Shown: positions 8,473 through 17,129 of the stretch, in pieces
Position numbering within the stretch: position 1 is the first letter of the stretch
Layout: the number at the start of each line of letters is the position of its first letter
Origin: JBKHDT01 sp049974825
Lineage (GTDB): Bacteria > Pseudomonadota > Gammaproteobacteria > Halothiobacillales > Halothiobacillaceae
Length of the DNA stretch: 25,473 nt
Direction: 5' to 3'
Assembly (NCBI GenBank): GCA_049974825.1
Contig: JBNGDJ010000025.1
Span: 1-25,473 of the forward strand
Notes under the pieces: generated by a model
What the model saw: the letters and a program-made list of their open reading frames with translations, nothing else
What the model was told of the DNA's origin: nothing
Databases searched by the model: none
Translations under genes and position numbers: made by a program

Positions 8473-10647
8473 ATGGCGGACATTCCTCTGCTGATGAAGA
8501 TGGGTACGGAGGCCGGCAAATCGGTCAAGGGGTCCGGCGGGGGCCTTCCGGGCGCACTTGAAACTCTGTCGGGCGTCTCGGGCGATCAGGCCTTTGGCAA
8601 GCTTGTTCAGCAGGCCCTGGGGGCCGGGCAGGGCATGCCTTCCGAGGTAGACCCGAGCGAACTGACCCGGGTTGTGCGTTCCCGGCTGACCGGCGATGGG
8701 CAGGCACTGCCCTACGGAATGACTCAAGGCGGCTCGGGCAGCCTGGGGGAGTCAATTCCGGTTGGGCTTGAGAATCCTTCTGGCGTCTCGGTCAATCCCG
8801 GTGAACTGACTCAAGTGGTGGGTTCTCGGCTGACCGGCGATGGGCAGGCACTGCCCGACGCAATGACTCAGGCCGGTTCCGGAAGCCTGGAGGAGACGAT
8901 CGTGGCATCCATCGAGCAGATCATGCGGGCCTCAGGCAAGACGATGGAAGGGGTTTCCGGCAACGGACAGCCGGTTTCCACGGAGGATTTCGAGGCTTCA
9001 CTGGAACAGTTGCTGGGGCGCCTGTCAGCCCTGACTGCCGAGGGTGGGGCGGAAGGACTGGATCCCAAAGCCTTGATGAGCCGCCTGAAGGGTGATCTCG
9101 AACGCATGGGTCTTTCCGGTGACAAGGCCAGTCTGGCGGTGCTGGGCGAGCGGCTTGCGCAACAGATGGAGTCGCGGGCGGGCGCCCTGCTTGAGGGGCT
9201 GTCCGAGGGGCTCAGATCCCTTGAGCAGAGCCTGGCACGGCTGGATTCGCTGCTTCGCAAGGCTAGCCCGGACGGCGAGGTGGTTGCCGAATCCCTTGGG
9301 CGAATCGGTGCTTCGCTCGATGAGCTGGCCGACGCCCTGGACGGAACCGGCCTCTCGGCGCTGGAGGATATGCTCGATGACCTCCGTGCGCAGCTTGACG
9401 GGGTCATGCGCCGGGCGGAGGACAGCGGCGAGCTTGATCTGCAGGATATTCGCCAGTTCATGGGCGATCTGAACGAGCAGTTGGCCTCGGTCCGCGAGGC
9501 AGTGGGCCAGTACACCGGCCAGTGGTCATCGGAGAATGATGGAGACGCGCCCCAGTGGCTGGCGGATCTGCGCGAAACGCTGACCGAACTGGAACAGCAG
9601 TTTGACCGACTGCAGTCGACCATTGAGGCCCGTGAAGGGCAACCGGTGGTCGTTGCGCCCAGTGTTGGCGACTGGCGGGCAGCGTTGCGTGAAAGTCGAG
9701 GATCGGAGACGGTCGATCGTTCGGGGGGCCGCATGACTGCAGCGGCAACCGAGGGTGATGCACGCCCTGCCGATCGAATGGGCACAACAATGCCGAACGG
9801 TGAGCGCGAGCGGCCAGCGGACGAGGCCATGACGGCGGGGCAGTGGTTGCGTGCCCGGGAGTCTGCGGGACGGGCTGGCGCTGAGGCGGATGCGCCTGGA
9901 GCCGGGCGGAATGCAGCGATCGCCGGTGATCTTTCCGAGGGCAATGCCCTGCGCAAGCAGTTTGATGCCCTGCTGGGCGAGGCGGCGGAAAAAGCGGCGC
10001 CCAAGACTCGGCTGGCCGAGGCGATTGACCTGGCCGTGCAGTCGGCCCGTCAACGCAATGACAGTCCTTCACCTTTGCGCACGGAACAGCTGGAGCGCAG
10101 CCAGTCGATGCTTCAGGGCGGCGATCTGAATTCGGCCAGCTTTTCGCTGAATGCCGGGCGTGACCTGGATGCCGGCAATCAGGTTCGGTTGGCGCCGATT
10201 CCCGTTGCCGTCAATCATCCGAAGTTTGCTGAGGCCATGGGCCAGCGCGTGACCTTCATGGTCAACCAGAACGTTCAGCAGGCGCGGATTTCCCTGAATC
10301 CGGCCAACATGGGGCCGGTGAGCGTGCAGCTTGAAGTACGTGGTGACGAGGCGGTGGTCCACATGATGGCAGCACAGGGCACGACCCGCGAGGCCCTGGA
10401 AGCGGCCATCCCCCGGCTGCGCGAGATGCTGGGCGAGAATGGCTTCAGTCAGGTTTCGGTGAGCGTGGGCCAGCAGGGGGGCCAGGGAGCCGCGGATTCC
10501 GGTGGGTCGGGTGGTGAAGGCGCGGCAACCGCCGGCGCTGATGACCGCGGCGGTCAGTCTGGCGAGACCGGCGTTGAAGGCGAGGACGGCGGCCTGTCCG
10601 TGACGGAAGTTTCCGTGGGTGATCGGCGGCTGGATCTTTTCGCCTGA
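8473..10647 (+). CDS. fliK: flagellar hook-length control protein FliK
   Basis: This 724-residue secreted ruler sets hook length and, through its C-terminal domain, signals FlhB to switch export specificity. The long, poorly conserved N-terminal and central part is Gly/Ser/Glu-rich with helical stretches, and contains a 48-residue internal duplication. The C-terminal Flg_hook domain lies at about 575-668 (QRVTFMVNQNVQQARISL, NPANMGPVSVQLEVRGDEAVVHM, LREMLGENGFSQVSV). It is followed by a Gly-rich, acidic tail ending RRLDLFA. The ATG at 8473 is chosen over a TTG 6 nt upstream because GGAGGTGA ends about 6 nt before it. This is the last flagellar gene of the cluster. Confidence 0.92.
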   Translation: MADIPLLMKMGTEAGKSVKGSGGGLPGALETLSGVSGDQAFGKLVQQALGAGQGMPSEVDPSELTRVVRSRLTGDGQALPYGMTQGGSGSLGESIPVGLENPSGVSVNPGELTQVVGSRLTGDGQALPDAMTQAGSGSLEETIVASIEQIMRASGKTMEGVSGNGQPVSTEDFEASLEQLLGRLSALTAEGGAEGLDPKALMSRLKGDLERMGLSGDKASLAVLGERLAQQMESRAGALLEGLSEGLRSLEQSLARLDSLLRKASPDGEVVAESLGRIGASLDELADALDGTGLSALEDMLDDLRAQLDGVMRRAEDSGELDLQDIRQFMGDLNEQLASVREAVGQYTGQWSSENDGDAPQWLADLRETLTELEQQFDRLQSTIEAREGQPVVVAPSVGDWRAALRESRGSETVDRSGGRMTAAATEGDARPADRMGTTMPNGERERPADEAMTAGQWLRARESAGRAGAEADAPGAGRNAAIAGDLSEGNALRKQFDALLGEAAEKAAPKTRLAEAIDLAVQSARQRNDSPSPLRTEQLERSQSMLQGGDLNSASFSLNAGRDLDAGNQVRLAPIPVAVNHPKFAEAMGQRVTFMVNQNVQQARISLNPANMGPVSVQLEVRGDEAVVHMMAAQGTTREALEAAIPRLREMLGENGFSQVSVSVGQQGGQGAADSGGSGGEGAATAGADDRGGQSGETGVEGEDGGLSVTEVSVGDRRLDLFA
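8659..8890 (+). repeat. imperfect 144-bp in-frame duplication within fliK
   Basis: The segment starting at 8659 (GAACTGACCCGGGTTGTGCG) recurs at 8803 with an offset of 144 bp, exactly 48 codons. Both copies share a run of about 30 identical bases that encodes RLTGDGQALP. The encoded units read ELTRVVRSRLTGDGQALPYG and ELTQVVGSRLTGDGQALPDA, each followed by a GSGSL string. Offset and frame conservation show a tandem duplication in the ruler region. Confidence 0.85.
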
Positions 10648-10693
10648 TTTACAAGGCCAGATTTTCCGGGTCATGCCTGGGGCGGGGATCCTC

Positions 10694-12706
10694 TCACTCG
10701 CCATGAAGCATGGCCTTGAGCTGGGCGAGGCTCTCACGGCCGCGCTGCTTGCGCTCCTGCTCCGGCACCTCGATGCCGACGCCTTGCCACTCGAGCAGGT
10801 CTTCCGGCAGTTCATCAAGAAATCGCGAGGGCGTGCATCGCTGCCACTCGCCGTAACGCTTCCGGCGTCGCGCCAGCGTAAAGGTGAGGCTGCGTTGCGC
10901 CCGCGTGATGCCCACATAGCACAGCCGCCGCTCCTCTTCGAGCCGGTCGCCATCGAGGCTTTCCCGGTGGGGCAGCAGTTCTTCTTCCATCCCGGCCATG
11001 TAGACATGGGGAAATTCCAGCCCCTTGGCCGCATGCAGAGTCATGAGCGCGACGGCATCCGGGTTGGAGTCTTCCTCCTGTCGTTCGAGTATGCCCATCA
11101 GGCTCATCCGGGCAGCCAGGTCGGAAAGACCCATGCCGCCCTCGGCATCCTCCTGCATCCGGCGTAGCCAGTCGATCCAGTCGCGGACATTCTGCCAGCG
11201 CCGCTCGGCCGCCTTGGGCGAGGGGCTGTTCTCTCGCAGCCAATGGGGATAGTCCACTGCGGTCAGCAGTTCTTCGATGGCCGTGACCGGGTCTTGCCTT
11301 CGGGCGGCAGTGCGAATTGTGTCCAGCCAGCTCGTAAAGTGGGTCAGGCGCTGCCGGGCCCGCTCGTCGAGCACGGTCTGCAGGCCGATCTGGCCGGCGG
11401 CGGCGTAAAGGCTCACGCCCCGGTCGTGGGCGTAACCGCCCAGCCGTTCCAGGGTGGTCGGTCCAATTTCGCGCCGCGGGGTATTCACCACACGCAGGAA
11501 GGCCGCATCGTCGTCCGGGTTCGCCAGCAGCCGCAGATAGCCCATTGCATCCTTGATTTCGGCCCGTTCGAAGAATGACTGCCCGCCCGTGAGCACATAG
11601 GGAATGTTCAGCTGGCGCAGGGCGCCCTCGATGAGCCGGGCCTGGTGGTTGCCCCGATAGAGGATGGCGTAATCGCGGTAGCGCGCGTTGACGCGGAACT
11701 TGTGGTGCAGGATTTCCGACGCGATTCGCTGGACCTCGTCCTCGGCGTGTTCGCAGACGAGTACCCGCAGGGGGTCCCCGGGGCCATGCTCGCTCCAAAG
11801 ATTCTTCTCGAAGGTGCCGGGGTTGTTGCGGATCAGATGATTCGCCGCCCGAAGCACGCTGTTGACTGACCGGTAGTTCTGCTCAAGCTTGATCAGTCTC
11901 AGTCCGGGAAAATCCTGCGCGAGCCGCATCAGGTTCTCCGGCCGCGCGCCTCGCCAGGCGTAAACCGACTGGTGGTCGTCGCCAACAGCCGTGAGGCGAC
12001 CCTGGACGCCCACCAGCAGCCGGACCAGCTCGTACTGGGTGGTGTTGGTGTCCTGGTACTCGTCCACCAGCAGGTAGCGGACGCGGTTCTGCCAGCGCTC
12101 CCGGGCCTCCGCGTCGGTTTGCAGCAGGCGCACGGGCAGCACGATCAAATCGTCGAAATCCAGGGCATTGCAGGCTCGGAGTTGGCGCTCGTATTCGGCG
12201 TACAGTCGCGCGGTTTGCTCGGCGAGTGCATCCTCGACCTGGGTTTGCGCCGCCTGCTCCGGGTTGATGAAGTCGTTCTTCCACAGGGAGATTCGATTGC
12301 GGGCCTGCTTGAGATCCAGCGCATTGGAAAGGCCCAGATTGCCTGCCAGCTCGCGCAGCATGGCCTGCGAGTCATCGGCATCCAGAACCGTGAAGCCCTT
12401 GCGCAGCCCCAGGCGCGGATGGTCCTGGCGCAGCATGTTCAGGCCGAGCGTGTGGAAGGTCGAGACGTTCAGGCCCCGGCTCTCTGACTTGTCCAGCAGG
12501 CCGGTGATCCGCTCACGCATCTCCCGGGCGGCCTTGTTGGTGAAAGTCACCGCATGGATGTCTCGCCCACGGTAACCACCGGCACGCACCAGATGCGCGA
12601 TCTTCTCGGTGATCACCCGCGTCTTGCCTGATCCCGCGCCGGCAAGGACCAGCAGCGGGCTGTCGACGTGGGTCACGGCTTCGGCTTGTCGGGGGTTGAG
12701 TGTCAT
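10694..12706 (-). CDS. rep: ATP-dependent DNA helicase Rep (UvrD/Rep superfamily 1)
   Basis: This 670-residue protein aligns by eye along its whole length with E. coli Rep, the 3'-5' helicase that clears proteins ahead of replication forks. Motifs seen: Q-motif LNPRQAEAV (3-11), Walker A AGAGSGKT (22-29), motif Ia TFTNKAAREM (about 54-63), STFHTLGL (82-89), motif II LLVDEYQDTNTTQYEL (212-227), motif III GDDHQSVYAWRGA (242-254), motif IV KLEQNYRS, motif V VALMTLHAAKGLEFPHVYMAG and motif VI EERRLCYVGITRA. Motif III has His245 where Rep and UvrD carry GDDDQ or GDSDQ. The gene converges on fliK across 46 bp and lies 43 bp downstream of the EamA transporter gene, so the two may be co-transcribed. 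Confidence 0.95.
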   Translation of the reverse strand: MTLNPRQAEAVTHVDSPLLVLAGAGSGKTRVITEKIAHLVRAGGYRGRDIHAVTFTNKAAREMRERITGLLDKSESRGLNVSTFHTLGLNMLRQDHPRLGLRKGFTVLDADDSQAMLRELAGNLGLSNALDLKQARNRISLWKNDFINPEQAAQTQVEDALAEQTARLYAEYERQLRACNALDFDDLIVLPVRLLQTDAEARERWQNRVRYLLVDEYQDTNTTQYELVRLLVGVQGRLTAVGDDHQSVYAWRGARPENLMRLAQDFPGLRLIKLEQNYRSVNSVLRAANHLIRNNPGTFEKNLWSEHGPGDPLRVLVCEHAEDEVQRIASEILHHKFRVNARYRDYAILYRGNHQARLIEGALRQLNIPYVLTGGQSFFERAEIKDAMGYLRLLANPDDDAAFLRVVNTPRREIGPTTLERLGGYAHDRGVSLYAAAGQIGLQTVLDERARQRLTHFTSWLDTIRTAARRQDPVTAIEELLTAVDYPHWLRENSPSPKAAERRWQNVRDWIDWLRRMQEDAEGGMGLSDLAARMSLMGILERQEEDSNPDAVALMTLHAAKGLEFPHVYMAGMEEELLPHRESLDGDRLEEERRLCYVGITRAQRSLTFTLARRRKRYGEWQRCTPSRFLDELPEDLLEWQGVGIEVPEQERKQRGRESLAQLKAMLHGE

Positions 12707-12749
12707 TGCGGGGGTGTCGGGCGCGGCAAAGTGGCAGCGGCCGATTGTA

Positions 12750-13709
12750 TCAGGCCCCTGCCTCCGGTGTCGGCTGGCGTCCGGCCGCAGGCCGGCCGTT
12801 GCTTCGTCGCCAGGCCTCGACCAGTGCCGCGATCAGGATCAGCAGGCCGCCGCTCCACTCCAGTGGCGTCGGGCGTTCGCCGCCGAGGATGGTTGCTGAA
12901 CCGACGGAAACGACCAGCTCCATGGTCATCAGAATGGCCACACGCCCCACGGGCAGTCGATTGACAGCAAACTGGGTACAGGCCATGGCCGCCAGCAGGA
13001 TGGTGATGCCGTACACCGCGGCCCCGGCGACGGCCTGCATCGAGGCGGCCCCGGACAGGCCGTCCGCGCCCAGCAGTAGCGCCGCCACTCCCGCGAAGGC
13101 CAGCGACCCGAGCTGCATGGAAAACAGCTTCACCGGGATCGGGCATTCGATCAGGTAGCGGAAGATCACGTTGGACATCGCCAGGGTGAGCCCGGCCAGC
13201 ACCGCGAACAGATCGGCCCACTGCCAGCTGGTCTCCAGGATCTTCGCCGGGCCAAGGATCAGGAAGGCGCCGATCAGCGCCAGGATCACCGCCAGCACCC
13301 GGGCCGGGCCCAGGGCCTCGCCCAGAAAGATTCGTCCGAGGATCACCCCCCAGGCAGGAATCAGAAAAAACAACATCATGGCCCGCACCACCGACCCTTC
13401 CATCAGCGCGGCGATAAAGAAAATCGCCGAGGCGCCGCCAAAAAATGCCAGCAAGGCCAGCCCCGCCCAAGGCAGTTGCCGCCCCCGGGCGAAGGTCCAG
13501 GCCACCGGGAGGGTGAGCAGCGCCGCGGCCAGATAGGCGGTGAGCGTGGTTGATACCGGGTCCATGCCGGCCGCGACGAGATGCTTGAGCGGCATCCACA
13601 TCAGGCCCCAGAGGGTGGAGCCGATCAGTAGCACGGCGGTGGGCAGCAGATCGGGACGGTGGTGATGGGACAAGCGAACCTCGAAAAGGGCACTTCCGGG
13701 AGCGGCCAT
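12750..13709 (-). CDS. EamA/DMT-family membrane transporter
   Basis: This 319-residue, strongly hydrophobic protein has about ten predicted transmembrane helices in two repeated EamA halves (about 25-150 and 160-290). Helices such as LLPTAVLLIGSTLWGLMW, GLALLAFFGGASAIFFIAAL and VLAVILALIGAFLILGP are typical of the drug/metabolite transporter superfamily. Such proteins export or import small metabolites across the inner membrane; the substrate cannot be told. The ATG at 13709 (MAAPGS...) is chosen because it directly precedes the first helix and follows a GGTGG; an in-frame ATG at 13769 would add a non-hydrophobic leader. The gene is divergent from the DUF2256 gene and 43 bp upstream of rep. 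Confidence 0.85.
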   Translation of the reverse strand: MAAPGSALFEVRLSHHHRPDLLPTAVLLIGSTLWGLMWMPLKHLVAAGMDPVSTTLTAYLAAALLTLPVAWTFARGRQLPWAGLALLAFFGGASAIFFIAALMEGSVVRAMMLFFLIPAWGVILGRIFLGEALGPARVLAVILALIGAFLILGPAKILETSWQWADLFAVLAGLTLAMSNVIFRYLIECPIPVKLFSMQLGSLAFAGVAALLLGADGLSGAASMQAVAGAAVYGITILLAAMACTQFAVNRLPVGRVAILMTMELVVSVGSATILGGERPTPLEWSGGLLILIAALVEAWRRSNGRPAAGRQPTPEAGA

Positions 13710-13816
13710 TGTCCACCACCGCAGCAGTCCTCCAAAGCCCTGGATGTCTCGCAACCGGATCAAGGGCACAGCGGCGCAAGCCGCAAGACTGCCTGTATTC
13801 AGGAGACCCTGCCCTC

Positions 13817-13978
13817 ATGCCGCACCGAAAGCCTCACCTGCCGCAGAAGACCTGCCTGAGCTGTGGCCGACCCTTTGTCTGGCGACGCAAGTGGGCGCGT
13901 TGTTGGGAGGATGTTCGTTACTGTTCCGACCGCTGTCGCCGCCACCGGCGAGCGAGGGAGCAAGCCGGTCATGCGTGA
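13817..13978 (+). CDS. DUF2256 small zinc-ribbon-like protein
   Basis: This 53-residue basic protein has the DUF2256 pattern: LPQKTCLSCGRPFVWRRKW, then W-x-x-V-x-YCS-x-RC. CxxC at 13-16 and CxxxC at 36-40 form a likely metal site, with Trp22, Trp26 and Trp30 conserved in the family. No function is established. The family is often found beside photolyase/cryptochrome genes (recalled from general knowledge), and here the last 8 nt overlap the Fe-S photolyase start. An AGGAG lies about 11 nt before the ATG. The small size makes it easy to miss in annotation. Confidence 0.85.
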   Translation: MPHRKPHLPQKTCLSCGRPFVWRRKWARCWEDVRYCSDRCRRHRRAREQAGHA

Positions 13979-15515
13979 TCTGATCGTGATCCTGGGGGAC
14001 CAGCTTGACCGGGACAGTGCCGTTTTTGATGACTTTGACCCGGCCCAGGACCGGATCTGGATGGCCGAAGTAGTTGAAGAGGCCGTCCACGTGCCTTCCC
14101 ACAAGGCACGGATTGCCCTGTTTCTGGCCGCCATGCGGCATTTCCGGGACGAGTGTCAGGCACGGGGGTTCCCGGTGCGCTACCTGGCCCTGGATGAACA
14201 TGAATTTCCCGACCTGGCAACGGCGCTTGATGCCACGCTGGCCGAGTGGCGGCCGCGCCGCATCCGCTGGGTTCGCCCGGGTGAATGGCGAGTCTGGAAG
14301 TCGCTTTCGGCGACCGCGCAGGCACGCGGCGTTCCCGTGGATGAGTACGCCGACCGGCACTTTCTGTCCTCGCCGGAGGAATTTGCCGCCTGGGCCGACG
14401 GGCGCAAGCAGCTCAGGCAAGAATACTGGTACCGGCACCTGCGTCAGCGCCTGGATGTGTTGATGGATGGAGGAAAGCCGGCCGGTGGGCGATGGAACTT
14501 CGACGCGGCCAATCGCAAGGCCTTCGATGCAAGAGGTCCGGGACTTGGGGGCGGCCCGCAATCTTTCGCCCCGGACGAGACCACCAAGGAGGTTCTGGCG
14601 CTGGTCGCATCGCGATTTGCGAATCACCCGGGGTCGCTGGCAGCTTTCGACTGGCCGGTTACTCCCGGGCAGGCCGGGCAAGCCTTGGACGACTTTCTGA
14701 CGCAGAGGTTGCCACGATTCGGCGACCATCAGGATGCGATGTGGTCCGGCGAGCCCTGGTTGTTTCATTCGCGGCTGTCGGCTGCCATGAATCTCAAGCT
14801 CATCCGGCCACAGACTGTGGTGCGGGCGGCGGAGCAGGCCTGGCTGCGCGGGGAGGCGCCGCTCAATGCCGTGGAGGGGTTCATTCGGCAGGTCATGGGC
14901 TGGCGCGAATACGTGCGCGGCCTTTACTGGCGGTACATGCCGGATTTCGCCGACTGGAACGCACTGGGGGCCGATCTGGCGCTGCCTGACTTCTATTGGA
15001 CCGGCGAGACATCCATGCGCTGCCTGGCCGATGCCATCGGGCAGACGCTGAAGTTCGGCTATGCCCACCACATTCAGCGGTTGATGGTGACCGGGCTGTT
15101 CGCCCAGCTGCTCGGTGTCGCACCCCGCACGGTGCACGAATGGTATCTGGCCGTGTACGTGGATGCGGTGGAGTGGGTCGAGTTGCCCAATGTTCTTGGC
15201 ATGTCCCAGTTTGCCGATGGCGGGCGCATGGCCTCCAAACCCTATGTGGCCAGTGGGCGGTATATCCAGCGCATGAGCAATTACTGCGCGCAATGTCGTT
15301 TTGACCCGGGGCAGGCCACCGGTGAGCGTGCCTGCCCGTTCACCACGCTGTACTGGGATTTTTTGCAAAGACACCAAGACCAGTTTGCCCGGCATCCGCG
15401 CACGGTGCTGCAGTGGCGAAATCTGGAGCGGCTTGACGAGGAACGCCGTGCCGAGATTCGCAGCGAGGCCAACAGGCTCCGCGATCGGCTTTGCGCCGGC
15501 GGCTGCGATGACTGA
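13971..15515 (+). CDS. [4Fe-4S] bacterial photolyase/cryptochrome (FeS-BCP, PhrB type)
   Basis: This 514-residue protein is collinear with Agrobacterium PhrB, a (6-4) photolyase that repairs UV photoproducts with FAD, a ribolumazine antenna and a [4Fe-4S] cluster. The N-terminal Rossmann part is LIVILGDQLD at 3-12. The FAD-binding helical part includes AHHIQRLMVTGLFAQL, WYLAVYVDAVEWVELPNV and GMSQFADGG. The four cluster cysteines are C351 (MRCLADAIGQT), C439 and C442 (YCAQC), and C455 (ACPF), each one residue after the PhrB positions 350, 438, 441 and 454. The ATG overlapping the DUF2256 stop fits family length; GGGAG lies 10 nt before it. The family is certain; whether it is a repair enzyme or photoreceptor is not. 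Confidence 0.94.
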   Translation: MRDLIVILGDQLDRDSAVFDDFDPAQDRIWMAEVVEEAVHVPSHKARIALFLAAMRHFRDECQARGFPVRYLALDEHEFPDLATALDATLAEWRPRRIRWVRPGEWRVWKSLSATAQARGVPVDEYADRHFLSSPEEFAAWADGRKQLRQEYWYRHLRQRLDVLMDGGKPAGGRWNFDAANRKAFDARGPGLGGGPQSFAPDETTKEVLALVASRFANHPGSLAAFDWPVTPGQAGQALDDFLTQRLPRFGDHQDAMWSGEPWLFHSRLSAAMNLKLIRPQTVVRAAEQAWLRGEAPLNAVEGFIRQVMGWREYVRGLYWRYMPDFADWNALGADLALPDFYWTGETSMRCLADAIGQTLKFGYAHHIQRLMVTGLFAQLLGVAPRTVHEWYLAVYVDAVEWVELPNVLGMSQFADGGRMASKPYVASGRYIQRMSNYCAQCRFDPGQATGERACPFTTLYWDFLQRHQDQFARHPRTVLQWRNLERLDEERRAEIRSEANRLRDRLCAGGCDD

Positions 15516-15574
15516 CGCGCTGTGTGCCCGATCCGTTCTGCCCGCGGCCTCGACAGGTTTTTCCTGGCATCCTG

Positions 15575-15604
15575 TTGTTGGTGAGCGCCGCGCCCTGCGA
15601 TAAT
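15575..15604 (+). promoter_or_regulatory. candidate sigma-70 promoter for ppx
   Basis: TTGTTG (15575-15580) and GATAAT (15599-15604) are separated by 18 bp in the 123-bp gap between the photolyase and ppx. A start near 15611 would give a leader of about 28 nt to the ATG at 15639. The -10 box matches at five of six bases; the -35 is weaker. Confidence 0.4.
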
Positions 15605-15638
15605 CGGGGCATTGATACCTAGAACGACTGGACACGGG

Positions 15639-17129
15639 ATGGAAAACGAACAACTGGTTGCCTCGGTCGACCTTGGCTCGAACAGCTTCCACATGCTGGT
15701 GGCCCGAATTCATGCCGGCCAGGTTCATGTGGTCGATCGCATGAAGGAAATGGTCCGGCTCGCCGGCGGGCTTGACGAGGACGGGCGTCTGACCGAGGCC
15801 TCCATCGAGCGCGCACTGGACTGTCTGCGCCGCTTTGGTCAACGGCTGCGCGACATGCCGCCGGGATCGGTTCGGGTCGTGGGGACCAACACCCTGCGCC
15901 GGGCCAAGAATGGGCAGTCCTTCGTACGCCGGGCTGAGCTGGCCATCGGTCATCCCGTGGAAATTATTGCCGGCCGGGAAGAAGCCCGGCTGGTCTACCT
16001 GGGGGTTGCTCACAGCGACGTCCCCGTGGACGGGCGGCGGCTGGTTGTCGATATCGGAGGCGGTTCGACCGAACTGATCATCGGCGAGCGCTTTGATCCG
16101 GTACAGATGGAATCCGTCCCCTTGGGTTGCGTATCCGTCACGCGGACCCACTTTGCCTCCACCCAGGTGGACGAGCCTTCCCTCAAGCGTGCAGAACAGT
16201 GGGCGCATCTGGAACTTGCGCCCTTCGAGAAGGCGTTTCGGCATCGCGGTTGGGTCCGAGCCCTGGGGTCTTCCGGCTCGGCACGTTCGCTGGGTGCGGT
16301 TTCTGCCGCCAATGGCTGGTCCGACGGCACGATTACGATGGACTCGCTGGCAGAGATCCGCAAGGCGATCCTCAAGGCAGGCCGGCTCGACAAGCTGGAT
16401 CTTGACGGTCTGTCCGACGAGCGGCGACCCGTGTTCGTGGGGGGCTTCGTGGTGATGCAGGCGGTGTTCGAAGCCCTGCGCATCGAAGAAATGCATATCT
16501 CAGACGGCGCGCTGCGTGAAGGGCTGATCTACGACTGGCTCGGACGAGAGAAGCAGGATGATGTACGCAGCACCACCGTGCGGCGACTTCAGGAGATGTT
16601 CACCGTGGATCGTGACCATGCCGAGCGCGTGGCCGCCACGGCGGGGCAGTTGTTCGAGAAGGTGCGGCACGACTGGCAGCTGGACCTGGCCGACCGGGCG
16701 ATTCTGGATGTCGCCGCCAGTCTGCACGAGATTGGCCTGGCCATTTCCCACTCCGGCTATCACCACCACGGGGCCTATGTGCTGGAAAATGCGGACATGC
16801 CGGGGCTGACCCGGTCGGCCCAGCAGTGGGTGGCTTCGCTGGTGCGCGCCCATCGACGCAAGTTCAAGGCCAACCGCTTCGCTTCGATCGAAGACGGTGC
16901 GCAGCTTCGTGCCATGCGCCTGACCATCCTTCTGCGTCTTGCCGTACTCTTGCACCGCAATCGCTCCAGGCGCCTCAAGCTGCCGGAAATGGCCGTGCAG
17001 GTGAAGGACCGGAAGATCAATCTGGTGTTTCCGGCCAACTGGCTGGAACGCCATCCCCTCACCGCCACGGACCTTGAGCGCGAGAAGGCTTACCTCTCCC
17101 TGCTTGATTTCGAGCTCGCTTTCCGATGA
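15639..17129 (+). CDS. ppx: exopolyphosphatase Ppx (Ppx/GppA family)
   Basis: This 496-residue enzyme cleaves terminal phosphate from inorganic polyphosphate. The N-terminal ASKHA-fold part shows the phosphate-1 loop ASVDLGSNSFHMLVARI (about 8-24), GTNTLRRAKNG, the EIIAGREEARLVYLGV stretch and the phosphate-2 loop VVDIGGGSTELIIGE (about 139-153). A family string FVGGFVVMQAVFEAL precedes an HD-like helical C-terminal domain (HDWQLDLADRAILDVAASLHEIG). The length favours Ppx or GppA of the long type; GppA, the pppGpp phosphatase, is the main alternative. The ATG at 15639 starts 8 residues before the conserved DLGSN motif; an upstream TTG at 15612 is less likely given the promoter position. The stop overlaps the next start in ATGA. 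Confidence 0.88.
   Translation: MENEQLVASVDLGSNSFHMLVARIHAGQVHVVDRMKEMVRLAGGLDEDGRLTEASIERALDCLRRFGQRLRDMPPGSVRVVGTNTLRRAKNGQSFVRRAELAIGHPVEIIAGREEARLVYLGVAHSDVPVDGRRLVVDIGGGSTELIIGERFDPVQMESVPLGCVSVTRTHFASTQVDEPSLKRAEQWAHLELAPFEKAFRHRGWVRALGSSGSARSLGAVSAANGWSDGTITMDSLAEIRKAILKAGRLDKLDLDGLSDERRPVFVGGFVVMQAVFEALRIEEMHISDGALREGLIYDWLGREKQDDVRSTTVRRLQEMFTVDRDHAERVAATAGQLFEKVRHDWQLDLADRAILDVAASLHEIGLAISHSGYHHHGAYVLENADMPGLTRSAQQWVASLVRAHRRKFKANRFASIEDGAQLRAMRLTILLRLAVLLHRNRSRRLKLPEMAVQVKDRKINLVFPANWLERHPLTATDLEREKAYLSLLDFELAFR

Noticed and set aside
13771..13784. GCGGC-GCAA-GCCGC hairpin upstream of the DUF2256 gene
   Set aside because: A 5-bp stem with a tetraloop is too short to support a function, and no conserved context was visible.
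12703..13818. A minus-strand frame overlapping the EamA gene and starting further upstream
   Set aside because: Its translation is Gly/Arg/Pro-rich with no hydrophobic helices, whereas the other frame gives a clear ten-helix transporter.
13815..16496. An 893-codon open frame on the minus strand opposite the photolyase and ppx genes
   Set aside because: It is antisense to two well-recognised genes, shows no family motifs, and long antisense frames are common in GC-rich DNA.
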